64,000 bases of DNA, taken from positions 5,531,501 through 5,595,500 of the forward strand of contig NZ_CP125380.1 in the NCBI RefSeq assembly GCF_034009455.1. Reading direction: 5' to 3'. Under the pieces are notes generated by a model. That model was given only the letters and a program-made list of their open reading frames with translations. It searched no databases and was not told the origin of the DNA. Source of the stretch: Pseudomonas sp. P5_109. Its GTDB lineage: Bacteria; Pseudomonadota; Gammaproteobacteria; Pseudomonadales; Pseudomonadaceae. Of this stretch, positions 27,171-36,361 are shown piece by piece; position 1 is the stretch's first letter; each line of letters opens with the position of its first letter. The position numbers and the translations under genes are program-made.

Positions 27171-28430
27171 TTACATAGAACCGCTCTGGGACAACTGCGC
27201 CAGCGCCGTGGCCATGCTCGGCGCCAGCGCCAGGCGCGGAATCAGCACGGCTTGCCAGGCGTGGTAAAGGTCAGGTTTGCCGGGCCAGATATCGGCACTC
27301 GGGCGGTTTTGCGGGTCGAGTTCGTGATACCAGCTGCCATCACAGCGGTCGATGAAATGACTGTCGCAGAATTCCCAGAACAGTCGGTACCAGTGTTCGT
27401 ATTGCTCTTCACCGGTTCGCTTGAGCAAGGCACTGGCGGCGGCACTGGCCTCGCAATGGGTCCAGTGCAGGCGATGGCGGACCACCGCTTTGTTGTCCCA
27501 GTCCAGGGTGTAGACAATCCCCGGCGCGCCATCGATGTTCCAGCCGTGACGGCAATTGTGCTCAAAGAGTTTTTGCGCGTCGGTGACCAGCCAGCCCGGC
27601 GTAAGCATCCCCGCTCTCACCCGCGAAGCTTCGAGGTGCAGCAACAGCCGCGCCCACTCGAAACCATGACCCGGGGTGGTGCCGTAGGGGCGGAAGCCGT
27701 CGGCCGGATTGTCGCGGTTGTAGTCCCGCAGCGGTTGCCAGGCGCGGTCGAAATGCTCGATCACCAGGTAATCGTTGGCAGCGGCGTGGCCATGGATCAC
27801 TCGTTCGACAATCCGTTGGGCGCGACTCAGCCAGCGGTTGTCATCGGTGACGTCGGCCAGGGCGAGGAAGGCTTCGGTGCCGTGCATGTTGCTGTTGGCC
27901 CCGCGATAGGCTTCCTCTTCACTCCAGTCGCGGTTGAAGGATTCGCGCAGGGCGCCCTCTTCTTCGCTCCAGAAGTAGGTGTCGATGATGTCGATGGCAT
28001 CATCGAGCAAGGCTTGTGCACCGGGACGCTGTGCGACTACTGCGGAACTGGCGGCCAGCGCGACGAAAGCATGCAGGTAGGCGTTCTTGCCAGTATTGCC
28101 GTCGCGGTGTTCGGCGGTCGCGAACCAGCCGCCATGCAGCGCATCACGCAACGGCCCGCGCAGGGCGGCAACCCCGTGATCGACCAGCCCGGCAAACCCC
28201 GGCAAGCCCTGGATGTGAGCCATGGCGAAGCTGTGGGTCATGCGTGCGGTGTTCATGGTCTGGGCTTGCGCATCAGCCGCAAGGCGGCCCTTTTCATCGA
28301 GGTTGCCGAAGCCTTCAGGGAGCTTCGAAGCCTTGGCAAACGCCAGCAGGCGCACGCCTTCGGCGGCCAGCCATTGCTGATGGGCAGGTGCGTTCAGCCA
28401 ACTGCTGAAGACGGGTTGGAAGGTGTCCAT
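27171..28430 (-). CDS. AGE-family epimerase/isomerase
   Basis: A 419-residue (alpha/alpha)6-barrel enzyme of the N-acylglucosamine 2-epimerase family, which also contains mannose and aldose-ketose isomerases and cellobiose epimerase. Visible family segments are TARMTHSFAMAHIQGLPGF near residue 65, FRPYGTTPGHGFEWARLLLHLE near 240, and HWTHCEASAAASALLKRTGEEQY near 320, with conserved His residues. Its position between gtsA and gtrS suggests it feeds another hexose, such as mannose or fructose, into glucose metabolism, but the substrate is not decided by sequence. The AACAACAA motif at its ribosome site matches gtsA's. Confidence 0.85.
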   Translation of the reverse strand: MDTFQPVFSSWLNAPAHQQWLAAEGVRLLAFAKASKLPEGFGNLDEKGRLAADAQAQTMNTARMTHSFAMAHIQGLPGFAGLVDHGVAALRGPLRDALHGGWFATAEHRDGNTGKNAYLHAFVALAASSAVVAQRPGAQALLDDAIDIIDTYFWSEEEGALRESFNRDWSEEEAYRGANSNMHGTEAFLALADVTDDNRWLSRAQRIVERVIHGHAAANDYLVIEHFDRAWQPLRDYNRDNPADGFRPYGTTPGHGFEWARLLLHLEASRVRAGMLTPGWLVTDAQKLFEHNCRHGWNIDGAPGIVYTLDWDNKAVVRHRLHWTHCEASAAASALLKRTGEEQYEHWYRLFWEFCDSHFIDRCDGSWYHELDPQNRPSADIWPGKPDLYHAWQAVLIPRLALAPSMATALAQLSQSGSM

Positions 28431-28442
28431 GGGGTGCCTTTT

Positions 28443-28450
28443 TTGTTGTT
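28443..28450 (-). promoter_or_regulatory. AANAANAA (Crc/Hfq-type) motif before the AGE gene
   Basis: AACAACAA on the minus strand, followed by an A-run leading into AAGG, 12 bases before the start codon. Confidence 0.5.
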
Positions 28451-28564
28451 ATGACTGTGGGGCAGCATAAACAACGGACGATGGCGGGCTTGTAACGAAA
28501 GGGGTGGGTTATGTCACCAGGCCGTGACATTCATCTTGAGGTATGTGTTGAATGATCTGACGCC

Positions 28565-28638
28565 TTCGCGAGCAAGCCCGCTCCCACAGGGGTCTGCGTC
28601 GTACACAAATCCAATGTGGGAGCGGGCTTGCTCGCGAA
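28565..28638. repeat. REP pair, GCGGGC class, reversed order
   Basis: ttcgcgagcaagcccgctcc then ggagcgggcttgctcgcgaa, between gtrS and the AGE gene. Confidence 0.9.
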
Positions 28639-28657
28639 GAACGATAACGCGGTCTGA

Positions 28658-30127
28658 CTAGTCAACGCTGCGGGGTAGCTGAAGGGTCACCCGCAACCCA
28701 CCCTCACGCAGATTCTGCAGACTGACTTCACCGCCATGACTATGGGCAATGTTGCGGGCAATCCCCAACCCCAACCCATACCCCTGCTGCTGCCCGGCCA
28801 GGCGGAAGTGCGGTTCGAACACCTGCTCCAGCCGCTGCTCCGGTACGCCCGGCCCTTCATCATCCACATGCAGGATGAATGCACTTTCATCGTCATCGAT
28901 GTGCAGGTGCGCGTTCTGTCCGTACTTCAACGCATTGTCGATCAGGTTGCCGATGCAGCGCTTGAGCGCCAGCGGTTTGCCCGGATACGCCGCCAGCGCC
29001 CGCCCCTGCTGGGTCACGCGACCATTGCCGTTGGGGGCCAGGTACGGTTCGACCAGACAGTCGAGCACGTGATTGAGATCCACCGGCTCGATGTTCTCGT
29101 GAATGTCTGTGTCTTTCACGCATTGCAGCGCGCCCTTGACCAACAGTTCCAGCTCATCCAGATCGCGGCCGAACTTGGCTTGCAGCTTTTCGTCTTCGAG
29201 TAACTCGACCCGCAAACGCAAGCGGGTGATCGGCGTGCGCAGGTCATGGGAAATGGCGCTGAACAACTGGCTGCGCTCGGTCAGGTAACGACTGATGCGC
29301 TCGCGCATGGTGTTGAAGGCGCGCCCGACCTCGACCACTTCGCTGCCGCCGCCTTCGGCCACCGGTTCCACATCAGCCCCCAACGACAGATCCCGCGCCG
29401 CCCGCGCCAGGCGCTTGAGCGGACGACTCTGCCAGTGCACCAGCAGGCCGATGAACAACAGCAAAAAGCTGCTGGTCAGGACGATGAACCACACCTGCTG
29501 CGCCGGCAGGCCTTGTTCTTCAAGACTGGTGTAGGGCTCGGGCAACAGCGAGGCGATGTACAGCCATTCACCCGGCGCCATCTGGATCTGCGTGACCAGC
29601 ACCGGCGGATTCACCGGTTCCAGCGTCAGCGCGTAGTGCGCCCAGGAGCGTGGCAACTCATCGAGTTTCAGGCCGCCATTGAAGATGCGCAGGTCTTGCG
29701 GGCTGACGAAGGTCACCGAGATGTCCGTGTCCTGGCCGAGGGACTGGCGCAGCACTTCATCCACCGCTTTGAGCACTGCCTCTTTGCGCGGGGTAATGGG
29801 CAGTACTTCCATGCCCAGGGGTTTGTCATTGAGCGTTACAACAAACCGGGTGCCACCCATGCTGCGCAACTGATCGAGCACCAGGGGCCGAAACGCCACC
29901 GGCAACGAACGGAAATAACTGACACTGGCCGTCATCGAATGGGCCAGGCTGCGGGCACTGGTGACCAGGCCTTCGAGCTGCGTGGCGCGCAGCTGCGACA
30001 CCCAGATCACACTCGACAGTGTCTGAGCGAACAACACCGCCAGCAGGGTCAACAGCAACATCCGCCCGAGCAGCGAACGCGGCATCGGCACCTTGGCGGC
30101 GAGTTTGCGCAAAGTCTCAGTGACCAT
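28658..30127 (-). CDS. gtrS: Sensor histidine kinase GtrS
   Basis: A 489-residue two-component sensor. One membrane helix is near residues 21-41 (LGRMLLLTLLAVLFAQTLSS) and another near 180-200 (VWFIVLTSSFLLLFIGLLV), enclosing a periplasmic sensor of about 140 residues. HAMP follows, then HisKA with FSAISHDLRTPITRLRLRVELLE and the HATPase with NLIDNALKYG and GPGVPEQRLEQVF. In P. aeruginosa GtrS senses 2-ketogluconate/6-phosphogluconate and signals to GltR to control oprB and the gts/glt operon. The ATG at 30127 overlaps the gltR stop by 11 bases. Confidence 0.92.
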   Translation of the reverse strand: MVTETLRKLAAKVPMPRSLLGRMLLLTLLAVLFAQTLSSVIWVSQLRATQLEGLVTSARSLAHSMTASVSYFRSLPVAFRPLVLDQLRSMGGTRFVVTLNDKPLGMEVLPITPRKEAVLKAVDEVLRQSLGQDTDISVTFVSPQDLRIFNGGLKLDELPRSWAHYALTLEPVNPPVLVTQIQMAPGEWLYIASLLPEPYTSLEEQGLPAQQVWFIVLTSSFLLLFIGLLVHWQSRPLKRLARAARDLSLGADVEPVAEGGGSEVVEVGRAFNTMRERISRYLTERSQLFSAISHDLRTPITRLRLRVELLEDEKLQAKFGRDLDELELLVKGALQCVKDTDIHENIEPVDLNHVLDCLVEPYLAPNGNGRVTQQGRALAAYPGKPLALKRCIGNLIDNALKYGQNAHLHIDDDESAFILHVDDEGPGVPEQRLEQVFEPHFRLAGQQQGYGLGLGIARNIAHSHGGEVSLQNLREGGLRVTLQLPRSVD

Positions 30128-30848
30128 TGCCGGCAACCACGCTGGCTGCCAGTTGGTAGCCGCTGCCGCGCACGGTGCGGATCAGCCGTGGCGGTTTTTC
30201 CGTGTCGCGCAGGCGCTGGCGCAACCGACTGACCGCCATATCGACAATGCGGTCGAGCGGCATCAAGTCCCGCCCCCGGGTGGCGTTGCCAATGGTGTCG
30301 CGGTCGAGGATTTCCTGCGGGTGATCGAGGAACAGTTTCAGCAGCGCGAAGTCGGCGCCCGAGAGAATCACCTCTTCGCCGTCGATGTGGAACAGCCGAT
30401 GGCTGACCATGTCCAGACGCCAGTCATCGAAGGCCAGCACCTCACCGCCGTTACGCTCCTGGCCGAACTGTGCGCGGCGCAGCAACGCCTTGATCCGCGC
30501 CTGCAACTCCCGTGGGCTGAACGGTTTGCCGAGGTAATCGTCGGCGCCCAGCTCCAGGCCGATGACACGGTCGGCTTCGTCGGAACTGGCGGTGAGCATG
30601 ATGATCGGCACCTGCGCCTGGCGCGGATGCTGGCGAATCCAGCGGCACAGGCTGAAGCCGTCTTCGTCGGGCAGCATCACATCAAGGATCACCAGATCGG
30701 CCGGCGCGTCGTTCAGCGCCTGGCGAAACCCGGCGCCATCGGCGGTGGCACGCACCTGAAACCCGGCGCGGGTCAGGTAGGTGTCCAGCAACTCGCGTAT
30801 CTCTTGATCGTCATCGACCAACAAAATCGACTTGTTGACTGAGCTCAC
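30117..30848 (-). CDS. gltR: Response regulator GltR
   Basis: A 243-residue OmpR-family regulator. The receiver has the acidic pocket VDDDQE (11-16), phospho-acceptor D56 in LVILDVMLP, and the conserved Lys in DDYLGKPFSPREL. The winged-helix DNA-binding domain ends RLIRTVRGSGYQLA. With GtrS it controls glucose uptake genes. It starts with GTG; AAGGAC lies upstream and overlaps an AACAACAA motif. First gene of gltR-gtrS. Confidence 0.93.
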   Translation of the reverse strand: MSSVNKSILLVDDDQEIRELLDTYLTRAGFQVRATADGAGFRQALNDAPADLVILDVMLPDEDGFSLCRWIRQHPRQAQVPIIMLTASSDEADRVIGLELGADDYLGKPFSPRELQARIKALLRRAQFGQERNGGEVLAFDDWRLDMVSHRLFHIDGEEVILSGADFALLKLFLDHPQEILDRDTIGNATRGRDLMPLDRIVDMAVSRLRQRLRDTEKPPRLIRTVRGSGYQLAASVVAGNGH

Positions 30849-30860
30849 GGGGCGGCGTCC

Positions 30861-30868
30861 TTGTTGTT
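30861..30868 (-). promoter_or_regulatory. AANAANAA (Crc/Hfq-type) motif before gltR
   Basis: AACAACAA overlaps the AAGGA ribosome site of gltR on the minus strand. Confidence 0.45.
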
Positions 30869-30922
30869 TGAATTGGGCGGATTATGCCTTAAGCACCGAT
30901 TTTACAAACACTGAAGAACAAT

Positions 30923-31012
30923 TGTGGGAGCGGGCTTGCTCGCGAAAGCGGTGTGTCAGTCAACGAATGTGTTGAATGTAAAACCGCATTCGCGAGCAAG
31001 CCCGCTCCCACA
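30923..31012. repeat. REPIN (GCGGGC class)
   Basis: Two inverted arms between glk and gltR, where edd-glk transcription ends and gltR-gtrS begins. Confidence 0.92.
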
Positions 31013-31025
31013 TTTTGATTGTATT

Positions 31026-31985
31026 TCAGGCCGGGAGAGATTGTTCCAAGGCCACACCCGCCCCCATCAATCCCGAATACGGTGCCGTCACCAGCCACAC
31101 CGGAATCCCCTTGAAGTAATCGCTCATGCAACCCTTGTCGGCGAAGCAGCGAGCGAAACCGCTCTCAAGGAAGAAATCGGCAAAGCGTGGAATCACCCCG
31201 CCAACGATGTACACGCCACCCCGCCCGCCGGTGGTCAGCACGTTGTTGCCGGCCACGCGACCGAGCCAGCAGCAGAACTGCTCAAGCACTTCCACGGCAA
31301 TCGGGTCGCCCGCCAGCCCGGCAGCGGTGATCGCTTCCGGTGTGTCGAGCACAGGCGTGTGCCCGTCCACCGCGCAGATCGCCCGGTAGACGCGAGGCAG
31401 GCCGCCGCCGCTCAGGGCTGTCTCTGCACTGACATGGCCAATTTCATTGAAAATGTGCTGCCAGAGCTGGGTTTCACGCGGGCTGCTCAATGGCAGATCG
31501 ACGTGACCACCCTCGCCCGGCAACGCGGCGAATCGGCCCTCGCCCAAATCGAGCAAGGTGCCGACACCCAAGCCGGTGCCCGGGCCAATCACCACCGCCG
31601 GGCGCAACGGCTCCCGCGTGCCTTCGCAAACCACGCGGAATTCGCCAGGCTGCAAACGGGTCATGCCCAGGGCCATGGCCGAGAAGTCGTTGACCAGCAA
31701 CAGTTGCTCGACCTGCAAGGTCTGGCAAAAGCCCTTGCGACTCAGGCGCCAGTGATTGTTGGTGAACTTGAATTCGTCGCCGCTCACGGGACCGGCCACC
31801 GACAGGCACACCGAACCAATTGAACCTGGCGCCAGACCGAGCCCGCTCAGGTAGAGACTGATCGCCTCCTCCGGGCTGGCATGGTCGGCCGTCGCCAGCA
31901 CCTGGACGCTTTCCAGTTGCTGGTTTTTCCACAACGCGAAACGTGCGTTGGTCCCACCGATGTCACCGACCAAAGCCAGTTTCAA
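31026..31985 (-). CDS. glk: Glucokinase
   Basis: A 319-residue bacterial-type glucokinase that phosphorylates cytosolic glucose with ATP. The ATP phosphate loop is [15 protein letters not shown] (5-19), the glucose-binding region [12 protein letters not shown] near residue 95, and [11 protein letters not shown] near 135. The start is TTG, overlapping the edd stop as TTGA, so translation probably depends on edd being read. The order edd-glk-gltR-gtrS is the conserved Pseudomonas arrangement. Confidence 0.94.
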   Translation of the reverse strand: MKLALVGDIGGTNARFALWKNQQLESVQVLATADHASPEEAISLYLSGLGLAPGSIGSVCLSVAGPVSGDEFKFTNNHWRLSRKGFCQTLQVEQLLLVNDFSAMALGMTRLQPGEFRVVCEGTREPLRPAVVIGPGTGLGVGTLLDLGEGRFAALPGEGGHVDLPLSSPRETQLWQHIFNEIGHVSAETALSGGGLPRVYRAICAVDGHTPVLDTPEAITAAGLAGDPIAVEVLEQFCCWLGRVAGNNVLTTGGRGGVYIVGGVIPRFADFFLESGFARCFADKGCMSDYFKGIPVWLVTAPYSGLMGAGVALEQSLPA

Positions 31986-33808
31986 TTAAGCGTCTCCAGG
32001 GCAGAAGTGAAGGCGCTGGCGCCCTGCTCCGCCGAGCTGAAGGCCATGCGCATGAAACCGAACAGCTCGCGACCGGTGCCGATGTTGTTACCCAACAGGC
32101 CCTTGGCTGGTGTGCGCGCTGCGAATTCTTCGGCGTCCACCTTAAGTTCCAGGGTGCCTTTGACGCCATCGACGCGGATGATATCGCCCTCTTGCACCCG
32201 CGCCAAAGCGCCACCGACATAAGCTTCGGGGCTGACATGAATGGCCGCCGGGATTTTCCCCGACGCGCCGGACATGCGCCCGTCGGTCACCAGCGCCACT
32301 TTGAAACCGCGGTCCTGCAACACGCCAAGGAACGGCGTCATCTTGTGCAGTTCCGGCATGCCGTTGGAGCGCGGGCCCTGGAAGCGCATCACCGCGACAA
32401 AATCCTTCTCCAGCAAACCGGCCTTGAACGCATCGGCCAGGTCCTGCTGATCCTGGAACACCATGGCCGGTGCTTCGACGATCTGGTTTTCCACGGCTAC
32501 GGCGGAGACTTTCATCACGCCACGACCGAGGTTGCCTTCCATCACCCGCAGGCCACCTTCTGGCGAGAATGCTCGGGCGACTGGACGCAGGATGCTTTCA
32601 TCGAGGCTGTCGGTCACGCCCTCGCGCCACACCAACTGGCCATTGTCGAGGAACGGTTCCTGGGTATAGCGGCTCAAGCCGTGGCCCATCACGGTGTTGA
32701 CGTTTTCGTGGAGCAGCCCGGCTTCCAGCAGCTCGCGGATCAGGAACGACATGCCGCCCGCGGCCTGGAAGTGATTGATGTCGGCTTTGCCGTTGGGGTA
32801 GACGTGGCTCAGGGTCGGCACGACTTCGGAGAGGTCGGCCATGTCCTGCCAGGTCAACTGAATGCCCGCCGCCATGGCGATGGCCGGCATGTGCAGGGTG
32901 TGGTTGGTCGAGCCGCCCGTGGCGTGCAGCGCCACGATGGAGTTGACCAGCGAACGCTCGTCGACGATTTCGCCGATCGGGATGTAGTCACCGTTCTGCT
33001 TGGTCAAACGCGTGACCTGGTGCGCCGCTTCGCGGGTCAGGGCATCGCGCAACGGCGTGTTCGGGTTGACGAAGGACGCGCCCGGCAGGTGCAGGCCCAT
33101 GACTTCCATCAGCAACTGATTGGTGTTGGCGGTGCCGTAGAAGGTGCAGGTGCCCGGGCTGTGGTAGGACTTCATTTCCGATTCCAGCAGCTCTTCGCGG
33201 GTCGCCTTGCCTTCGGCGTACTTCTGCCGCACGTCGGCTTTCTGCTTGTTGGAAATGCCCGACACCATCGGCCCACCTGGCACGAAGATCATCGGCAGAT
33301 GGCCGAAACGCAGCGCACCCATCATCAGGCCCGGCACGATCTTGTCGCAGATGCCAAGCATCAGCGCGCCGTCGAACATGTTGTGGGACAGCGCCACGGC
33401 CGTGGACAACGCGATCACTTCGCGGCTCGGCAGGCTCAGTTCCATGCCCGGCTCGCCCTGGGTCACGCCATCGCACATCGCCGGGGTGCCGCCGGCGAAC
33501 TGGCCGACGGAGCCGATCTCGCGCAGGGCTTTCTTGATGAGTTCGGGAAAGACTTCGTACGGCTGGTGCGCCGAGAGCATGTCGTTATATGACGAAACTA
33601 TCGCGATGTTGGCGGAGTTCATCATCCGCAGGCTGTGCTTGTCGTCGCTGCCGCAGCCAGCCACGCCATGGGCGAAGTTGGCGCATTGCAGCTGGCCGCG
33701 CATCGGACCGTCGCTGGCCGCACCGCGAATCAATGCAAGGTAAGCCTCACGCGTGGCGCGGCTGCGGGCGATAAGCCGTTCGGTGACCTCAAGGACGCGG
33801 GGATGCAT
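31982..33808 (-). CDS. edd: 6-phosphogluconate dehydratase
   Basis: A 608-residue IlvD/Edd-family dehydratase that converts 6-phosphogluconate to KDPG, first step of the Entner-Doudoroff pathway. Conserved segments include [25 protein letters not shown] near residue 155 with an Fe-S cysteine, [17 protein letters not shown] near 195 with another, and [22 protein letters not shown] near 515. It ends overlapping glk by four bases. It is divergent from gap, with two HexR-type dyads in between. Confidence 0.96.
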   Translation of the reverse strand: MHPRVLEVTERLIARSRATREAYLALIRGAASDGPMRGQLQCANFAHGVAGCGSDDKHSLRMMNSANIAIVSSYNDMLSAHQPYEVFPELIKKALREIGSVGQFAGGTPAMCDGVTQGEPGMELSLPSREVIALSTAVALSHNMFDGALMLGICDKIVPGLMMGALRFGHLPMIFVPGGPMVSGISNKQKADVRQKYAEGKATREELLESEMKSYHSPGTCTFYGTANTNQLLMEVMGLHLPGASFVNPNTPLRDALTREAAHQVTRLTKQNGDYIPIGEIVDERSLVNSIVALHATGGSTNHTLHMPAIAMAAGIQLTWQDMADLSEVVPTLSHVYPNGKADINHFQAAGGMSFLIRELLEAGLLHENVNTVMGHGLSRYTQEPFLDNGQLVWREGVTDSLDESILRPVARAFSPEGGLRVMEGNLGRGVMKVSAVAVENQIVEAPAMVFQDQQDLADAFKAGLLEKDFVAVMRFQGPRSNGMPELHKMTPFLGVLQDRGFKVALVTDGRMSGASGKIPAAIHVSPEAYVGGALARVQEGDIIRVDGVKGTLELKVDAEEFAARTPAKGLLGNNIGTGRELFGFMRMAFSSAEQGASAFTSALETLN

Positions 33809-33928
33809 GTGTAGAACTCCAGGCTAACGGATGTGGCGACCTGATTGTCTATGCTGATCAAAGGCCGGTGTCGATGGGATGACAGACGGTTTTCTTGATC
33901 GGTTGGACCAGTTGATTCAGGTCACTCG

Positions 33929-33943
33929 TTGTAGATTGAACAA
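33929..33943. promoter_or_regulatory. Candidate HexR operator 1, edd-gap gap
   Basis: TTGT-AGATTGA-ACAA fits the TTGT-N7/8-ACAA consensus exactly. It lies nearer edd than the second site. Confidence 0.65.
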
Positions 33944-33990
33944 AATATTGCCATCAAAAAGGCTTGTTTTCTATTTTTTTGCGAATAATC

Positions 33991-34005
33991 TTGTAATTCC
34001 AACAA
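33991..34005. promoter_or_regulatory. Candidate HexR operator 2, edd-gap gap
   Basis: TTGT-AATTCCA-ACAA fits the TTGT-N7/8-ACAA consensus exactly. It lies 23 bases before the gap start, where it would block transcription or cover the leader. Confidence 0.65.
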
Positions 34006-34008
34006 CAA
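34001..34008 (+). promoter_or_regulatory. AANAANAA (Crc/Hfq-type) motif before gap
   Basis: AACAACAA overlaps the right half of HexR candidate 2 and lies just upstream of the gap ribosome-binding region. Confidence 0.45.
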
Positions 34009-34028
34009 AACGACGGTAGCGCAAACAT

Positions 34029-35030
34029 ATGACTCTTCGAATCGCAATCAATGGCTTTGGCCGCATCGGCCGTAATGTTCTGCGCGCACTCTATACCCAG
34101 GGCTACCGTCAGGATCTGCAGATCGTCGCCATCAACGACCTGGGCGACAGCGCTATGAACGCTCACTTGCTCAAGTACGACACCGTTCACGGCACGTTCG
34201 ATGCCGATGTCCAGCATGACCAGGAGAGCCTGACGGTCAATGGCGACCGCATTTCGGTCAGTGCCATTCGCAACCCGGCCGACCTGCCCTGGGCCGCGGA
34301 AAAGATTGATGTGGTGTTCGAATGCACCGGTCTGTTCACCGACCGGGCCAAGGCCGCCGCGCATATTACGGCCGGCGCGCGCAAAGTGATCATTTCGGCC
34401 CCGGCCAAAGGCGCCGACGCCACCGTGGTTTACGGGGTGAACCACGACATTCTGCGCCAATCGCACCAAATCATTTCCAACGCATCGTGCACCACCAACT
34501 GCCTGGCCCCGGTGGCCCAGGTGCTGCATCGCGAACTGGGGATCGAAAGCGGCCTGATGACCACTATTCACGCCTATACCAACGACCAGCACCTGACCGA
34601 CGTCTATCACGTCGATCCGTACCGCGCCCGTTCGGCCACCCAGAACATGATCCCGAGCAAGACCGGTGCTGCTGAAGCGGTGGGCCTGGTGCTGCCGGAA
34701 CTGGCGGGCAAATTGACCGGCATGTCGGTGCGTGTACCGGTGATCAATGTGTCGCTGGTGGACCTGACGGTACAGCTCAAGCGCGAAGCGTCGGCCGATG
34801 AAGTCAATGCGCTGATGAAAGAAGCCAGCCAGCACTCGAAAATCCTTGGGTACAACACCCTGCCGCTGGTCTCCAGCGACTTCAACCACAACCCGCTGTC
34901 GTCGATCTTCGACGCCAACCACACCAAATCCAGCGGCAAGCTGCTCAAGGTATTGGCCTGGTATGACAACGAGTGGGGCTTCTCCAACCGCATGCTCGAT
35001 AACTGCCTGGCGCTGTGCAACGCTGAATAA
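34029..35030 (+). CDS. gap: Glyceraldehyde-3-phosphate dehydrogenase
   Basis: A 333-residue NAD-type GAPDH. The Rossmann start is [15 protein letters not shown], Asp37 in AINDLGD favours NAD over NADP, and the catalytic Cys is C154 in [12 protein letters not shown]. It oxidises the glyceraldehyde-3-phosphate released by Eda. Divergent from edd and HexR-associated, it is the glycolytic/Entner-Doudoroff copy (gap-1 in P. putida) rather than the gluconeogenic one. Confidence 0.95.
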   Translation: MTLRIAINGFGRIGRNVLRALYTQGYRQDLQIVAINDLGDSAMNAHLLKYDTVHGTFDADVQHDQESLTVNGDRISVSAIRNPADLPWAAEKIDVVFECTGLFTDRAKAAAHITAGARKVIISAPAKGADATVVYGVNHDILRQSHQIISNASCTTNCLAPVAQVLHRELGIESGLMTTIHAYTNDQHLTDVYHVDPYRARSATQNMIPSKTGAAEAVGLVLPELAGKLTGMSVRVPVINVSLVDLTVQLKREASADEVNALMKEASQHSKILGYNTLPLVSSDFNHNPLSSIFDANHTKSSGKLLKVLAWYDNEWGFSNRMLDNCLALCNAE

Positions 35031-35049
35031 GCAGCACGCCCCCCGGTCT

Positions 35050-35149
35050 TGTAGGAGCGAGCTTGCTCGCGATGGATGTAAGGGCACCGCGCTCATTCAG
35101 GCGACCCTTGTCATCGTTAACGACCATCGCGAGCAAGCTCGCTCCTACA
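35050..35149. repeat. REPIN (GCGAGC class)
   Basis: tgtaggagcgagcttgctcg and its inverted partner between gap and mgsA, both rightward. Confidence 0.92.
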
Positions 35150-35179
35150 GGGTGCGTGTCATTTCTGGAGCAACAACCC

Positions 35180-35644
35180 ATGATCGGCATCAGCTTTACG
35201 CAAAAGACCCTGGCGGCGCGCAAGCGTATCGCCCTGGTTGCCCATGACCACTGCAAGGTGTTCTTGCTGGACTGGGCCGAACGGCAAAAAGACAAACTGG
35301 CCCAGCATGATCTGGTCGCCACCGGCACCACCGGGTTGTTGTTGCAACAACGCCTCGACCTGCCCGTGGAGAGCATGATCAGTGGTCCGCTGGGCGGCGA
35401 CCAACAGCTTGGTGCGCAAATCGCCGAGCAACGGGTCGACATGCTGGTGTTCTTCTGGGACCCCTTCGAACCGCAACCACACGACCCGGACATCAAGGCG
35501 TTGCTGCGGGTCGCGGCGGTCTGGAACATCCCGGTGGCATGCAACGAGTGCAGCGCCGATTACCTCATCAGCAGCCCGTTGATGGACCAGGCGCACAGCC
35601 ATCGGATTCCCGATTACGCGAGCTATTTGCAGGGACGCGCTTAA
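35180..35644 (+). CDS. mgsA: Methylglyoxal synthase
   Basis: A 154-residue enzyme that turns dihydroxyacetone phosphate into methylglyoxal and phosphate, a bypass relieving sugar-phosphate stress. IALVAHDHCK near residue 18 holds a substrate-binding His, TGTTGLLLQQ binds phosphate, and SGPLGGDQQLGAQI near 66 carries the catalytic Asp; DPHQPHDPDIKAL-type sequence follows (seen as DPFEPQPHDPDIKALLR). The ATG at 35180 follows GGAG; an earlier in-frame start would translate a REP arm. Its place after gap is metabolically sensible. Confidence 0.94.
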   Translation: MIGISFTQKTLAARKRIALVAHDHCKVFLLDWAERQKDKLAQHDLVATGTTGLLLQQRLDLPVESMISGPLGGDQQLGAQIAEQRVDMLVFFWDPFEPQPHDPDIKALLRVAAVWNIPVACNECSADYLISSPLMDQAHSHRIPDYASYLQGRA

Positions 35645-35677
35645 ACCTTCACAAATCAATACTTGACCACTCGGGTG

Positions 35678-35696
35678 GATGATAAGCATTATCATT
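35678..35696. promoter_or_regulatory. Fur-like box before the heme-signalling sigma gene
   Basis: The stretch contains TGATAA-GCA-TTATCA, with perfect six-base arms, and resembles overlapping GATAAT units of a Fur box. It lies 26 bases before the GTG at 35722, so Fur with iron would repress the operon. Confidence 0.7.
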
Positions 35697-35721
35697 CGCT
35701 AGAAATGGATCAGGTCCTCCC

Positions 35722-36240
35722 GTGAGTCAGTCGCGCTTCAACCACGTTTTCCTCACCCAGCGCACCTCCCTGCTGCGTACGCTGGAGCGAATGGTCAACA
35801 ATCACAGCACCGCTGAAGACCTCCTGCAGGAAACCTACCTGCGGGTGACCCGTGCGTTGAGCGAGCGGGCCATCGATCATCTCGAGCCCTTTGTTTTCCA
35901 GACGGCGCGCAACCTGGCGCTGGACCATCTGCGCGCGCGGCGCATCCATTCGCGCACCATGGTCGAGGACGTACCCCAGGAGGTGGTGCACAGCGTCGCC
36001 GCCCCCACCAGCAGCGCCGAAGACGCCGCTCATGCCGAACAATTGCTGGAGCGCCTGAACGTGAGCCTCAGTGAACTCAGCGACCGCCAACAGCGGATTT
36101 TCATCCTCAGCCGCCTGCACGGGCACAGCTACCAGGAAATCGCCGACGAGTTGAACGTGTCCCTCAGCACCGTGCAGAAAGAACTCAAATTGATCATGTC
36201 GATCTGCATCGGGGTTGCCGATCGCTTGAACGCCAATTGA
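35722..36240 (+). CDS. hxuI: FecI-type ECF sigma factor for heme uptake (HxuI-like)
   Basis: A 172-residue ECF sigma factor. Region 2 has NHSTAEDLLQETYLRVTR and FQTARNLALDHLRARR; region 4 has LSDRQQRIFILSRLHGHSYQEIADELNVSLSTVQKEL, a helix-turn-helix. When the outer-membrane receptor binds its ligand, the FecR-type partner releases this factor to transcribe the receptor gene. It uses a GTG start at 35722. The symbol follows the P. aeruginosa heme system (sigma, anti-sigma, HxuA receptor) by order and receptor type; a different named ortholog is possible. Confidence 0.85.
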   Translation: MSQSRFNHVFLTQRTSLLRTLERMVNNHSTAEDLLQETYLRVTRALSERAIDHLEPFVFQTARNLALDHLRARRIHSRTMVEDVPQEVVHSVAAPTSSAEDAAHAEQLLERLNVSLSELSDRQQRIFILSRLHGHSYQEIADELNVSLSTVQKELKLIMSICIGVADRLNAN

Positions 36241-36361
36241 GCGTCTGGATCTTGCGCTGACCCTGACCGACTGCGCTGGTCATCGGGCTTTGCTACCCTT
36301 GGCCCACTTTTTACGCTTCACTAAAAAAACAGCCGTGCACAGACACAGCCGAGGAAACACC

